This document shows, in pieces, positions 7,285 to 14,918 of a stretch of 17,434 nucleotides of DNA (position 1 is the stretch's first letter; every line of letters starts with the position of its first letter). A program made the translations under genes and the position numbers. The notes beneath the pieces are model-generated. The model was not told the origin of the DNA, did no database searches, and worked only from the letters and a program-made list of their open reading frames with translations. This DNA is from Boseongicola sp. SB0662_bin_57 (GTDB taxonomy: Bacteria > Pseudomonadota > Alphaproteobacteria > Rhodobacterales > Rhodobacteraceae): assembly GCA_009839535.1 (NCBI GenBank), contig VXPN01000054.1, forward strand, positions 1 through 17,434. The letters run 5' to 3'.

Positions 7285-8285
7285 GCGGCCTCGGCCTTTA
7301 TCTGCGCCTGGATCGCCAGTTCGGTGGCCGTGAACGTATGCGCCTGCCGAACGGCGGTCTCGGTCCTGTCGGCCACGTCCGCAACGAGGCGCGGAAAATA
7401 GGGCAGGCCCGCGTCGTTGCAGGGGATCATCGTGTTTCCCTCGCCGTTGACCAGGTACAGGTTGTTCGTCACGTGCGGCCGGCCGATGTCCGTGTACTTG
7501 CGCAGCTCGATGTGCCCCTCGGTGCCCTGGATGAAGAGCCGCCCGTCTCCCCAGGTCGGAAGGCCGTTCGGCGTGAACCAGTCGACGCGAACGTAGCCGT
7601 GGCCCTTGTCCGAGCGGAGGACCATCTCCCCGAAATCCTGGAATCCAGGTGCATCGGGCATGGTCGTGTTCTCGACATGGGCATGGGCGACCTCGGCGGA
7701 CTCGGAACCCGTGAAATGGAGGAACTGGTCGATCTGGTGCGAGCCGATGTCGCAGAGTATCCCGCCGTAGCGCTCCCGCAGCAGGAACCATGGCGGGCGG
7801 GTTCGGAGGTTCTTCTTGTGGGGGCCGAGGCCGACCGTCTGGACGACGCGCCCGATGGCGCCTCCGAAGACGAGCTCTTCGGCGCGCGTGACGGCGGGGA
7901 CCTCGAACCGCTCCGAGAAATTCACCGTCCAGATGCGCCCGGTTTCCGCCTGCGCTCCCCGAATCCCGTCGAGCTGCTCAAGCGTCGTGCAGCCTGGCTT
8001 GTCGACCATGACGTCCTTGCCGGCCTGCATGGCTTCGACCGCCAGGCCCGCGCGGTCCTCCGGCACCGCCGAGATCAGGATCATGGCGATTTCGGGATCG
8101 TCGAGAATGCGACGCCTGTCCGCGACCCTGGCAACCTTGGGAAAGACCTCGTTGAACTTCCGCTCCGTCACGGCCGTCCCGTCCGTCCAGTAGGCATCGC
8201 AGGTGCAGCCCTCGCCCAGCATGTTCGAGAGCATTCCGAATACGTGCCCGTGATCGATTCCGATGACGCCGAGCTTGAAAGGCAT
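7281..8285 (-). CDS. Gfo/Idh/MocA family oxidoreductase (second, GIDHGH type)
   Basis: A 334-residue oxidoreductase of the same superfamily but a different branch from its neighbours. The nucleotide-binding loop is GVIGIDHGHVFGM (6-18), lacking the usual GxGxxG. The catalytic-lysine motif is DKP (95-97) rather than EKP, and the second-domain signature is YGGILCDIGSHQID with His183 and Asp186. The ATG at 8285 is supported by a strong AAGGGAGA ribosome binding site; an open frame extending to 8351 adds residues with no family resemblance. It is preceded by a 118-base gap, the longest inside the operon, and its stop overlaps the next gene by four bases (ATGA). Substrate unknown. Confidence 0.9.
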   Translation of the reverse strand: MPFKLGVIGIDHGHVFGMLSNMLGEGCTCDAYWTDGTAVTERKFNEVFPKVARVADRRRILDDPEIAMILISAVPEDRAGLAVEAMQAGKDVMVDKPGCTTLEQLDGIRGAQAETGRIWTVNFSERFEVPAVTRAEELVFGGAIGRVVQTVGLGPHKKNLRTRPPWFLLRERYGGILCDIGSHQIDQFLHFTGSESAEVAHAHVENTTMPDAPGFQDFGEMVLRSDKGHGYVRVDWFTPNGLPTWGDGRLFIQGTEGHIELRKYTDIGRPHVTNNLYLVNGEGNTMIPCNDAGLPYFPRLVADVADRTETAVRQAHTFTATELAIQAQIKAEAA

Positions 8286-8403
8286 GGTCAGCTCTCCCTT
8301 CCGTTCCTGTCCTGCAGCGCAACCCGGCACGGATGTCGGGCACGGGGCCATTGCCGATTCCGAGCGATCCGCCGCCGAACCCGTGATCGAGGCAGGGGGC
8401 CGG

Positions 8404-9423
8404 TCATTGCCCTTCGACCTTGACGCGCGTGCCCGTCCGTCCGCTCCTCTCGATCGCCTCGATCAACGCGTGCACGGCAAGTGCGCTCCGTCCCGGGATC
8501 AACGGTGGCCGTCCTGCGCTGACGGCTTCGGCAAAGTCCTCGATCACGAGGCGATGCCAGTCGCTGGCAAAGGCCATCGGGTCGGCGCCGGCGCCGCTCG
8601 CCATGGATTCACCGGAGGATTCCGAACGACCGTCAAGCCAGTCGATCTTCAGGATCCCGGCCCCGAGTCTCGCCGAGGCGTCCCGGCAATGGAGAGTGAT
8701 CGTCTCGCCTGCTCCCGGAAACCCTGCCGTCGTCGCAAAGAGCTGGCCAACGGCGCCATTCGCGAACTGCAGGCCCGCGACGACGAAATCCTCGGCCTCC
8801 ATCCGGTGACGGGTCGTGGTGACGCACATCGCCGTCACTTCCGAGACCGGTCCGGTGAGCGTCAGCATCAGGTCGAGGGTGTGGATTGCCTGGGAAATCA
8901 GGACGCCCCCGCCGTCCCTCGCATAGGTTCCGCGCCCCGGCTCGTCGTAATAGGCCTGCGGACGCCACCAGGGCACGTTGACCTCGACGGCGACGAGCGG
9001 TCCAAGCGACCGCATGCGCGCGGCCAGATCCTCTGCCACGGGCCGGGCGCGATGCTGCAGCATGATCCCGAGCGGCACGCCCGATCTCTCGCAGGTCTCG
9101 ACGATCCTTGTCGCGGCCGGAAGCGTGCGTTCGACCGGCTTCTCCATCAGGATCGGCTTCCCGGCCTGCGCGAGGGTCTCGACGATTTCGGCCCTTGCAT
9201 CGGGTGGCGTGGTCAGGATGGCGAAGTCGACCGACGTATCCTCGGCTATGTCCTTCAGGCTGTCCGCCGCGTGGGCGCCGAGATCGGGATGGGCCGCCAG
9301 GAAATCCGTACGGCTCGCGGGATTCCTTGCGAAGACCGGACCGAGCGTCACCGCGTCCGATTCGGCTATCGCGTCGGCGTAGGTCTTCGAGACCATGCCG
9401 AGACCGATCAGCGCGGCTTTCAT
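8404..9423 (-). CDS. Gfo/Idh/MocA family oxidoreductase (third)
   Basis: A 339-residue NAD(P)-dependent oxidoreductase. Seen: GLGMVS Rossmann loop at 7-12, EKP at 94-96 (Lys95), and GGGVLISQAIHTLD at 171-184 with His181 and Asp184, all standard for the family. The stretch AYYDEPGRGTYARDGGG resembles the enzyme at 6226-7284, so these two probably arose from one ancestor. Its ATG overlaps the stop of the ABC ATPase gene by four bases, tying sugar uptake to oxidation. Gfo/Idh/MocA enzymes include dehydrogenases for inositol and many sugars, and also the NAD-dependent GH109 glycosidases, so a glycosidase role for one of the three cannot be excluded. Confidence 0.9.
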   Translation of the reverse strand: MKAALIGLGMVSKTYADAIAESDAVTLGPVFARNPASRTDFLAAHPDLGAHAADSLKDIAEDTSVDFAILTTPPDARAEIVETLAQAGKPILMEKPVERTLPAATRIVETCERSGVPLGIMLQHRARPVAEDLAARMRSLGPLVAVEVNVPWWRPQAYYDEPGRGTYARDGGGVLISQAIHTLDLMLTLTGPVSEVTAMCVTTTRHRMEAEDFVVAGLQFANGAVGQLFATTAGFPGAGETITLHCRDASARLGAGILKIDWLDGRSESSGESMASGAGADPMAFASDWHRLVIEDFAEAVSAGRPPLIPGRSALAVHALIEAIERSGRTGTRVKVEGQ

Positions 9424-10505
9424 GGGCCGGTCGCGAGCGCCTGCCCGCTCTCGCCGTCGAAGAGGTGGAACCTGTCGGATGGAAGCGTCACGCCTATTGT
9501 CTGGTTGCGTTGCAGCGGTATCTGCTCGCCGAGCTGCACGGTGAGCCGCTCGCCGTTTTCGAAGGCGCCGTAAATGTAGGTGACCGAGCCCAGCTGCTCG
9601 AAATTCCGCACCTTGATCTGCATGTCGCCGGCGCCGTCAAGCGACACGCCGATCGCTTCGGGCCGGATGCCGAGCGTCACCCTGCCATCGCCTCTCGTTG
9701 CCAGTTGCACGTCGCGGGTCAGGCCGCTGTCCAGTGACAGGCGGTTCCGCTCGATGCGGCCTTCCAGGAAGTTCATCTGGGGCGCGCCTATGAAGCCCGC
9801 GACGAACCTGTTGGCAGGGTTGTTGTAGAGATCAAGCGGCCGTCCGACCTGCTCGATCCTTCCGTCTCGCAGCACGACGATCCGGTCCGCCATGGTCATG
9901 GCCTCGATCTGGTCGTGGGTGACGTAGATCATCGTGTTGCCGAGCTCGTCATGAAGGTTCGATATCTCGACGCGCATTTGCAGGCGAAGCTCCGCATCGA
10001 GGTTGGACAGCGGCTCGTCGAAGAGAAAGACGATCGGCTCGCGGACGATTGCCCGTCCGATGGCGACTCTCTGCCGCTGTCCGCCGGAGAGTTGCCCGGG
10101 GCGCCGGTCCAGGAGCTGGTCGATCTGCAGCAGCTGGGCGGCGGAATCGACCCGTCGTGCGATTTCGGTCCGGTCCATGCGGAAGTTCTCGAGCCCGAAG
10201 GACAGGTTCTGCCGCACGCTCATGTGCGGGTAGAGCGCGTAGGACTGGAAGACCATGCTGAGACCGCGTTCGGACGCGGGCACGGCGTTCACGCGCTTTC
10301 CCTGCAGCATGATGTCGCCGCTCGTGGGGTCGTCCAGCCCGGCGATCAGCCTGAGCAGGGTGGACTTGCCGCATCCGGAAGGTCCCACGAACACGACGAA
10401 CTCCCCTTCGTCGATGGCGAGGTCGACGCCATGGATCACGTCGACCGCGCCAAAGCTCTTCCTGATCTGCCTGAGTTCAAGCGTGTGTGTCGATGTTTCC
10501 GTCAT
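9420..10505 (-). CDS. Sugar ABC transporter ATP-binding protein, UgpC/MalK type
   Basis: A 361-residue ATPase that powers a CUT1 carbohydrate importer. Visible motifs in order: Walker A GPSGCGKST (41-49), Q-loop Gln87, signature LSGGQ (139-143), Walker B FLFDEP (160-165), D-loop SNLD (167-170) and switch His197. The last 120 or so residues form the TOBE-type regulatory domain of the MalK/UgpC group, with NRFVAGFIGAPQMNFLEG as the usual junction. I chose the ATG at 10505 because it forms an ATGA overlap with the permease stop; the longer frame upstream runs through the permease gene. ATPases of this group may be shared between importers, but here it is clearly co-translated with its permeases. 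Confidence 0.96.
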   Translation of the reverse strand: MTETSTHTLELRQIRKSFGAVDVIHGVDLAIDEGEFVVFVGPSGCGKSTLLRLIAGLDDPTSGDIMLQGKRVNAVPASERGLSMVFQSYALYPHMSVRQNLSFGLENFRMDRTEIARRVDSAAQLLQIDQLLDRRPGQLSGGQRQRVAIGRAIVREPIVFLFDEPLSNLDAELRLQMRVEISNLHDELGNTMIYVTHDQIEAMTMADRIVVLRDGRIEQVGRPLDLYNNPANRFVAGFIGAPQMNFLEGRIERNRLSLDSGLTRDVQLATRGDGRVTLGIRPEAIGVSLDGAGDMQIKVRNFEQLGSVTYIYGAFENGERLTVQLGEQIPLQRNQTIGVTLPSDRFHLFDGESGQALATGP

Positions 10506-11590
10506 TTCAGGCCCGTTGTGGCGATGCCGGTCGTGATGAAGCGTTGAAGCCAGACGAAGACCAGCGTGATCGGAATGAGCGACACGACGGTCATCGCGAG
10601 GATGTAGTGGAAGTCCGTGTCGAACTCGCCGGCGTATTGCGTGAGGCCAAGCTGGATCGTGTGCTTTTCCGGATCGGAGATCAGGACGATCAGGGGCCAG
10701 AGGAAGTCGTTCCAGCGCCAGATGACCGAGAGGATTGCGAGAACCGAAAGGGCGGGCAGCGAGAGCGGCATGACGATTCGCCAGAAGATGCGCCATTCGC
10801 TCGCGGCGTCCATCCGCGCGGCCTCGAGGAGCTCGTCCGGGATCGTCAGCATGTACTGCCTGAGCAGGAACACGCCCGTAGGCGTGGCGGCCGCCGGAAT
10901 GATCACGCCCCAGAGCGACCCGAAGATGCCGAAGCTCCAGACGACGAAGAACAGCGAAACCAGGATGATCGAGGAGGGGATCAGCAGCGTTGCGACGATG
11001 AGGATCGTGAATGTCAGCCGTCCCCGGAAGCGGTACTTGGAGAGCGCGAAGGCCGCCATCGCGTTGATGATCAGCGTTATCAGCGTCGCCATGACCGTGA
11101 CGAAGATCGAGTTGAACAGGTAGATGCCGAAGGTGAAGTTCTCCTGCCCGTGCCGCTTCAGCAGGGGGTCGAGGTAGTTCTCGGTCGCGACGCGGATTTC
11201 CTCAGACGGTCGCAATTGCGTTCGCGGCACCTTGAAGACGTCGCCTGGAGCGTCGATCGGCGCGACGTCGGTTTCCTTCCGGGTCGGACCCGCCTTGAAG
11301 ACTTTCCGTGCGCCGCCGCCCCCGGCCTCATGAATCCATTCCGGCTTGGTGCCGATCCCCTCGATTTCGGTCTGGACCTGAGCGATCGGCAGGAGCCTGG
11401 TGTCAAAGCTGTCCACGGCACGTTCCGGCTTGATCGAGCTGAAGAAGGTCCAGAGCACGGGAACGAGAACGATCAGCACCCCGAGCAGCAGGTATCCGTA
11501 TGCCAGGAAGTCCGCCATGCCGAAGCGCTCTGCCGTGTCCTTGTTGCCGGCGGTGCGGGTCAGGAATGTGCCCAGGCGGTTCAGCATCAC
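10502..11590 (-). CDS. Carbohydrate ABC transporter permease, MalG type, with enlarged first external loop
   Basis: A 362-residue inner-membrane subunit; typical MalG-like permeases are about 275-300 residues. The first membrane helix is near 28-51, the core helices start near 156, and the ATPase-docking EAA loop is clear at 256-277 (EAARMDAASEWRIFWRIVMPLS region, Gly replaced by Ser264). The extra length lies between helices one and two: about 100 residues (55-155), hydrophilic, with a GGGG run near 90-93 and many charges, expected to face the periplasm. The GTG at 11590 overlaps the preceding stop (GTGA); an in-frame ATG follows immediately at 11587 and would change the protein by one residue. 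Confidence 0.94.
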   Translation of the reverse strand: MMLNRLGTFLTRTAGNKDTAERFGMADFLAYGYLLLGVLIVLVPVLWTFFSSIKPERAVDSFDTRLLPIAQVQTEIEGIGTKPEWIHEAGGGGARKVFKAGPTRKETDVAPIDAPGDVFKVPRTQLRPSEEIRVATENYLDPLLKRHGQENFTFGIYLFNSIFVTVMATLITLIINAMAAFALSKYRFRGRLTFTILIVATLLIPSSIILVSLFFVVWSFGIFGSLWGVIIPAAATPTGVFLLRQYMLTIPDELLEAARMDAASEWRIFWRIVMPLSLPALSVLAILSVIWRWNDFLWPLIVLISDPEKHTIQLGLTQYAGEFDTDFHYILAMTVVSLIPITLVFVWLQRFITTGIATTGLK

Positions 11591-13011
11591 AGTTCCGACT
11601 GCCTCCGCGTGATCCAGAGCTGGAAGAACGTGAAGACCGCGATGACCACTGCCATGAGGACCGAGCCCGCGGCGCCTTCGCCATAGTCCTTGTTGTTGTT
11701 GGTGAAGGCGACCTCGTAGATGTTCTGCACGATCATGAACGTCTCGCGCCCGGGGCCGCCGCCGGTCAGCAGATAGACCTCGTCGAAGATCTGGAAGCTC
11801 CGGATGAGAGCCAGCACGAGGACGACGGTCAGGGTCGGCATGATCAGCGGCAGCGTGATGCGCCAGAAGGCGCGCGCCGGCCGAGTCGCGTCCATTCTCG
11901 CGGCCTCGTAGAGGTCGGACGGGATCGCCTGAAGACCGGCAAGGAGAATGAGCATGTAGAATCCCATGTGGCTCCAGGTGAAGACGAAGACCAGCCAGAA
12001 GAACGGCCAGCCGGTGTTCGGCTGCACCAGCCAGTTGACCGGCCGATAGCGACCGAAATCGAAGACCGCGTCGAACTGGATCGAGATCAGGAGCGCCGCC
12101 GACAGGATGCCTGCGGCAATGATCGCGATGCGGGCAAGGCGCGATTCGCTTGACACGATCAGCACGAGGCCCAGCGCCAGCGCGCCGCCAAGCCAGAAGC
12201 TTCCGCCCAGTCCGATCAGGCTGAGCGGGTTTGCCCAGCCGAACAGGAGCGCAAGCAGCGCCCCGAAGATCGCGGTCCAGGCGAGTGACGGCGTGTCAGA
12301 GGATCGCAGGGCGCGTTCGCTCACGACCATCAGGACAACGGCAAGAAGCACTGTCACGACGATGTCGAATCCCGTCATGCCAGCCATGGTCGACAACTGG
12401 TCTCGCGTGCCGCCGATCATCTCGTTCAGCACGCCCTTTCGGTGCAGCACCCAGTTCCAGATGTTCGCAATGACGACAGGCGAAAGCATCACTGGGTAGA
12501 AGAACATGGCCCGCCAGAATCCGCGCCCGCGAATGTTCTTGTTCACGACCAATGCCGTCACAAGCGCCACGACGCAAAGGACAGGAACCTGGATCACGAC
12601 GAACCAGAGGGTGTTGAACATTCCCGTCCAGAAACTGAAACCGGCATTGGAGCAGGTCCGGGGTTCGAAAATGGTCTCGCAACTGAAAATGTCGGCGTAT
12701 TGCTGGAGCCCGACCCACGGCCGGTTGAAAAGCAGGATGGACGTGCCACCGGTAAACGAGACATAGAAGTTCAGGATCATCGGGACGAAGGTGAACAGCC
12801 CGAAAATCAGCATGTTCGGCAACAGGAGTGCATAGGGCACGCCGCCACGTCCCCAGATGCTTTGTGCGTATTCGACCGGAAACCCCACCAGGTCCATCAG
12901 GAATGACGGTGCCTGGACGAGCTTGTATCGGCGTCTCGTCAACAGCCAGACGCTTCCGCCTCCGATCCAGAGGACGCCGAGCATCATCATCAAGATGGCC
13001 GCTAGAGACAT
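11587..13011 (-). CDS. Carbohydrate ABC transporter permease, MalF/UgpA type, with extra membrane segments
   Basis: A 474-residue permease, against about 290-320 for most CUT1 permeases without the MalF periplasmic domain. The core is recognisable: LLLPNMLIFGLFTFVPMILNF near 62-82, the FFYPVMLSPVVIANIWNWVL region near 170-189, and the EAA loop EAARMDATRPARAFWRITLP at 369-388. Two additions stand out. The first 55 residues contain an added hydrophobic helix (about 5-24). Between GVLNEMIGG and VNWLVQPNTG lie about 115 residues (205-320) with about four hydrophobic stretches near 215-232, 243-258, 270-287 and 294-311. An even number of added helices would keep the core topology. An AGGG site precedes the ATG at 13011. 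Confidence 0.94.
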   Translation of the reverse strand: MSLAAILMMMLGVLWIGGGSVWLLTRRRYKLVQAPSFLMDLVGFPVEYAQSIWGRGGVPYALLLPNMLIFGLFTFVPMILNFYVSFTGGTSILLFNRPWVGLQQYADIFSCETIFEPRTCSNAGFSFWTGMFNTLWFVVIQVPVLCVVALVTALVVNKNIRGRGFWRAMFFYPVMLSPVVIANIWNWVLHRKGVLNEMIGGTRDQLSTMAGMTGFDIVVTVLLAVVLMVVSERALRSSDTPSLAWTAIFGALLALLFGWANPLSLIGLGGSFWLGGALALGLVLIVSSESRLARIAIIAAGILSAALLISIQFDAVFDFGRYRPVNWLVQPNTGWPFFWLVFVFTWSHMGFYMLILLAGLQAIPSDLYEAARMDATRPARAFWRITLPLIMPTLTVVLVLALIRSFQIFDEVYLLTGGGPGRETFMIVQNIYEVAFTNNNKDYGEGAAGSVLMAVVIAVFTFFQLWITRRQSEL

Positions 13012-13028
13012 GTCGCCCTGCCCGGGAA

Positions 13029-13052
13029 GCCGGGGGCAGGCCTGCCCCCGGC
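13029..13052. repeat. Perfect 24-bp palindrome between receptor and permease genes
   Basis: GCCGGGGGCAGG is followed directly by its exact reverse complement. It sits 16 bases after the receptor stop and 17 bases before the permease ATG. In RNA it would form a very stable GC-rich hairpin close to the permease ribosome binding site. No T-run follows, so partial termination, mRNA 3'-end protection of the receptor transcript, or damping of permease translation are all possible, like the malE-malF intercistronic element in enteric bacteria. Confidence 0.75.
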
Positions 13053-13068
13053 AATCTTGACCGACGCC

Positions 13069-14358
13069 TTAGTTGTTGGCGTCGGCGTCAAGCTTCTCCT
13101 GGATCTTGGTCATGGCCTCGTCCAGCGAAAGCTCGCCGTTCATTGCCGCGCCGAGAAACTCGGTCGTTGCATTGTAGATGACAAAGCCGAACTTCGATCC
13201 CTGCAGCCTGTAGGCCTGCGGAGTCTGCTCGGCTGCCGCCGCAGCCATGGCGGTGAAGGCGTTCAGTCCGTCCGCGACCGCTTGCGATGCTCCGGCGCCG
13301 GCGTAGTCCAGGCCTTCGGCCTGAAGTTTCGCATGCGCTGGAATGGCGTAGGTGCGGAAATACCATTCGCGGGCCTGGGGTTCGGCGGCCATCCAGTCAA
13401 TGAACCTTGCGGCGGCCTCTTCCTTGGCGGAATCGCCCGACTTGAAGGCCACGAGGCCCGCGCCGCCCGGCATGATGCCGCATCCCGCAGGCCCGCAAGG
13501 CACGGGCACGACCGCCCAGTCGAACTTGTCTCCGACGTTTTCCTGGACGTTGCGCGTGTTCCAGGATCCGGACATGTAGAACGGCACGTCCTCGTTGAAG
13601 AACATCTCGTTGCCGTTGGCGTATTTCGAGCCGGAGACTGCCGGCCAGATGTCGGCGGGCATCAGCCCGCTCTCATGCCAGTCCAGCATCTTCTGGCTGA
13701 ACGTCCGGAACCCTTCGTCGACGATGAGCTTGCCGTCTCCGTCGAAATAGGCGGCTCCGTAGGACATCGCGGGGCCGGCCATGCGGTGGCCGGAGCGGTC
13801 CATGACCATGCCCGCATAGGATCCCGTGGCGTCCATCACGGCCTGCGTGGCGTCGGCCCAGTCGTCCCAGGTCGAGCCGGGCGCGGGAATGTCGACGCCG
13901 GCTTCCTCGAACATCGTCAGGTTCACGTAAGGTCCGGTCACCGTCATTTCCGTGTGATAGCCGTAGATGCCGTCGGGCTTGCCCGCACGATACCAAGGCA
14001 GAATCGCGCCGTAGGCGGCTTCCCAGGCACTCGCGTCCACGTAGGGCGTGAGATCCACGTAGTAGGGGTTCAGGCCGCCAAGGTTCGTGACGAACGCCAT
14101 GTCCGGTCCGGTTCCGGCCTCGAGCTGGGTCGGCAGCTGTTCCCGGATCACGTTGTAGCCGACCTGGTTCAGCGTGATGGTGACGCCCGGATTTTCGGCT
14201 TGGTAGCGCTCGACCAATTCCGTCACGACCGGACCCTTGGCGTCCACGTCCGAGATCATGAGACTGAGATCGGCCGCGAAGGCCGCAGTCGCCATTGTCA
14301 GCGCCGAAGCGGTGCCAAAGAGCGCGGTTCCTGCCGCGCTCCCCAATTGAATCTTCAT
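13069..14358 (-). CDS. Sugar ABC transporter solute-binding protein
   Basis: A 429-residue periplasmic receptor of the extracellular binding protein family 1 type, first gene of the operon. The N-terminus has a signal peptide: Lys2, a hydrophobic core, and AFA/AD at 26-30 as the cleavage region. Mature features include LVERYQAENPGVTITL near 48-63, the typical EAGTGPDMAFV near 80-90, and YFDGDGKLIVDE with AAARFIDWMAAEP further on, all familiar from sugar receptors. No lipobox cysteine is present, so it should be soluble. I chose the ATG at 14358 since it follows a GGGAG site by eight bases and opens the signal peptide; the frame continues upstream with unlikely sequence. Ligand unknown; the downstream esterase hints at a uronic acid derivative. 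Confidence 0.95.
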   Translation of the reverse strand: MKIQLGSAAGTALFGTASALTMATAAFAADLSLMISDVDAKGPVVTELVERYQAENPGVTITLNQVGYNVIREQLPTQLEAGTGPDMAFVTNLGGLNPYYVDLTPYVDASAWEAAYGAILPWYRAGKPDGIYGYHTEMTVTGPYVNLTMFEEAGVDIPAPGSTWDDWADATQAVMDATGSYAGMVMDRSGHRMAGPAMSYGAAYFDGDGKLIVDEGFRTFSQKMLDWHESGLMPADIWPAVSGSKYANGNEMFFNEDVPFYMSGSWNTRNVQENVGDKFDWAVVPVPCGPAGCGIMPGGAGLVAFKSGDSAKEEAAARFIDWMAAEPQAREWYFRTYAIPAHAKLQAEGLDYAGAGASQAVADGLNAFTAMAAAAAEQTPQAYRLQGSKFGFVIYNATTEFLGAAMNGELSLDEAMTKIQEKLDADANN

Positions 14359-14407
14359 TTGCTTTCTCCCTGTTGGAACCACTGCATTGAGCGCAGCCGG
14401 TCGTGGA

Positions 14408-14436
14408 ATTCTGCGAAAGGATTCAGGGAGCGTCAA
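14408..14436 (-). promoter_or_regulatory. Candidate sigma70-type promoter of the sugar operon
   Basis: TTGACG at 14436-14431 and CAGAAT at 14413-14408 are spaced by exactly 17 bases, matching five and four of six consensus positions. Transcription would start near 14401, leaving a leader of about 40 bases before the receptor ATG. No LacI-type perfect operator was found around it. Confidence 0.5.
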
Positions 14437-14561
14437 CACGTTACCGTACAGCACGGCGCGGCGTGCCGCTTCCGGTCTGCGCCCGTTTCCCTTCCGGCCG
14501 CGGGCAACGCCGCAGCCATCAGGCCGGAATCGCGCGCCGGTGAAGCGTTGCGGCGTCGGTT

Positions 14562-14918
14562 TCAGACCGCCGGTCGATGCGTGATCAGGCCGAACGGCTC
14601 GAACTGCCACTCATAGTCGAGAGGCACCCGATCGGTGGCGGCGGTTGCGCGCTTGAACTCGTACACCCGTTCGTGCGCGTCTTCCCGTGAGGCCACGATC
14701 AGGCACTGCGACAGGTGTCGTCCGCCGTCATAGAGGTCGACCAGCCCGCGCATGGCTTGCGAATTCTCGGCATCGACCGCGAACCCGCTTTCCCAGCAGC
14801 GCAGCACCGCGACGCACTTGTCGCCGGCGCGGACGTTCAGCCGGCCTCGCCTGCGCGAGGACCGCTTGCGCGCAAGTTCCAGGCCGTCGCGAACCTCTTT
14901 TGGCAAGAATTCGGACAT
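14562..14918 (-). CDS. Small conserved protein, possibly PilZ-like
   Basis: A 118-residue cytoplasmic protein with no signal peptide or membrane helix. The N-terminus MSEFLPKEVRDGLELARKR is followed by a basic run (RSSRRRGR, 19-26), then beta-rich sequence with WESGFAVDAE near 42-51 and GLVDLYDGGRHL near 58-69. I recall near-identical proteins in many Rhodobacteraceae, annotated hypothetical. The basic cluster followed by an xxGF/xDA stretch is loosely like the RxxxR and (D/N)xSxxG parts of PilZ domains that bind c-di-GMP, but the match is poor and the idea tentative. GGTGAT five bases before the ATG is a good ribosome binding site. It ends about 200 bases upstream of the sugar operon, on the same strand, but is probably a separate unit. 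Confidence 0.8.
   Translation of the reverse strand: MSEFLPKEVRDGLELARKRSSRRRGRLNVRAGDKCVAVLRCWESGFAVDAENSQAMRGLVDLYDGGRHLSQCLIVASREDAHERVYEFKRATAATDRVPLDYEWQFEPFGLITHRPAV

Noticed and set aside
7338..9573. Two long plus-strand open frames (361 and 436 codons) opposite the oxidoreductases
   Set aside because: They are shadows of genes with clear Rossmann and EKP/DKP motifs; no ribosome binding site or recognisable protein feature was seen.
10487..11686. 399-codon plus-strand open frame opposite the MalG-type permease
   Set aside because: It is dominated by Arg, Asp, Glu and Gln, as expected when a hydrophobic permease is read antisense.
14431..14450. LacI-type operator overlapping the -35 box of the sugar operon
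   Set aside because: The GGTAACGTGTTGAC stretch looks suggestive, but the two halves match at too few positions to call a dyad.
13057..14616. Very long open frame (519 codons) on the plus strand opposite the receptor gene
   Set aside because: It mirrors the receptor gene almost end to end and has a His/Arg/Gly-rich composition typical of antisense frames in GC-rich DNA. The minus-strand frame has a signal peptide and family motifs.
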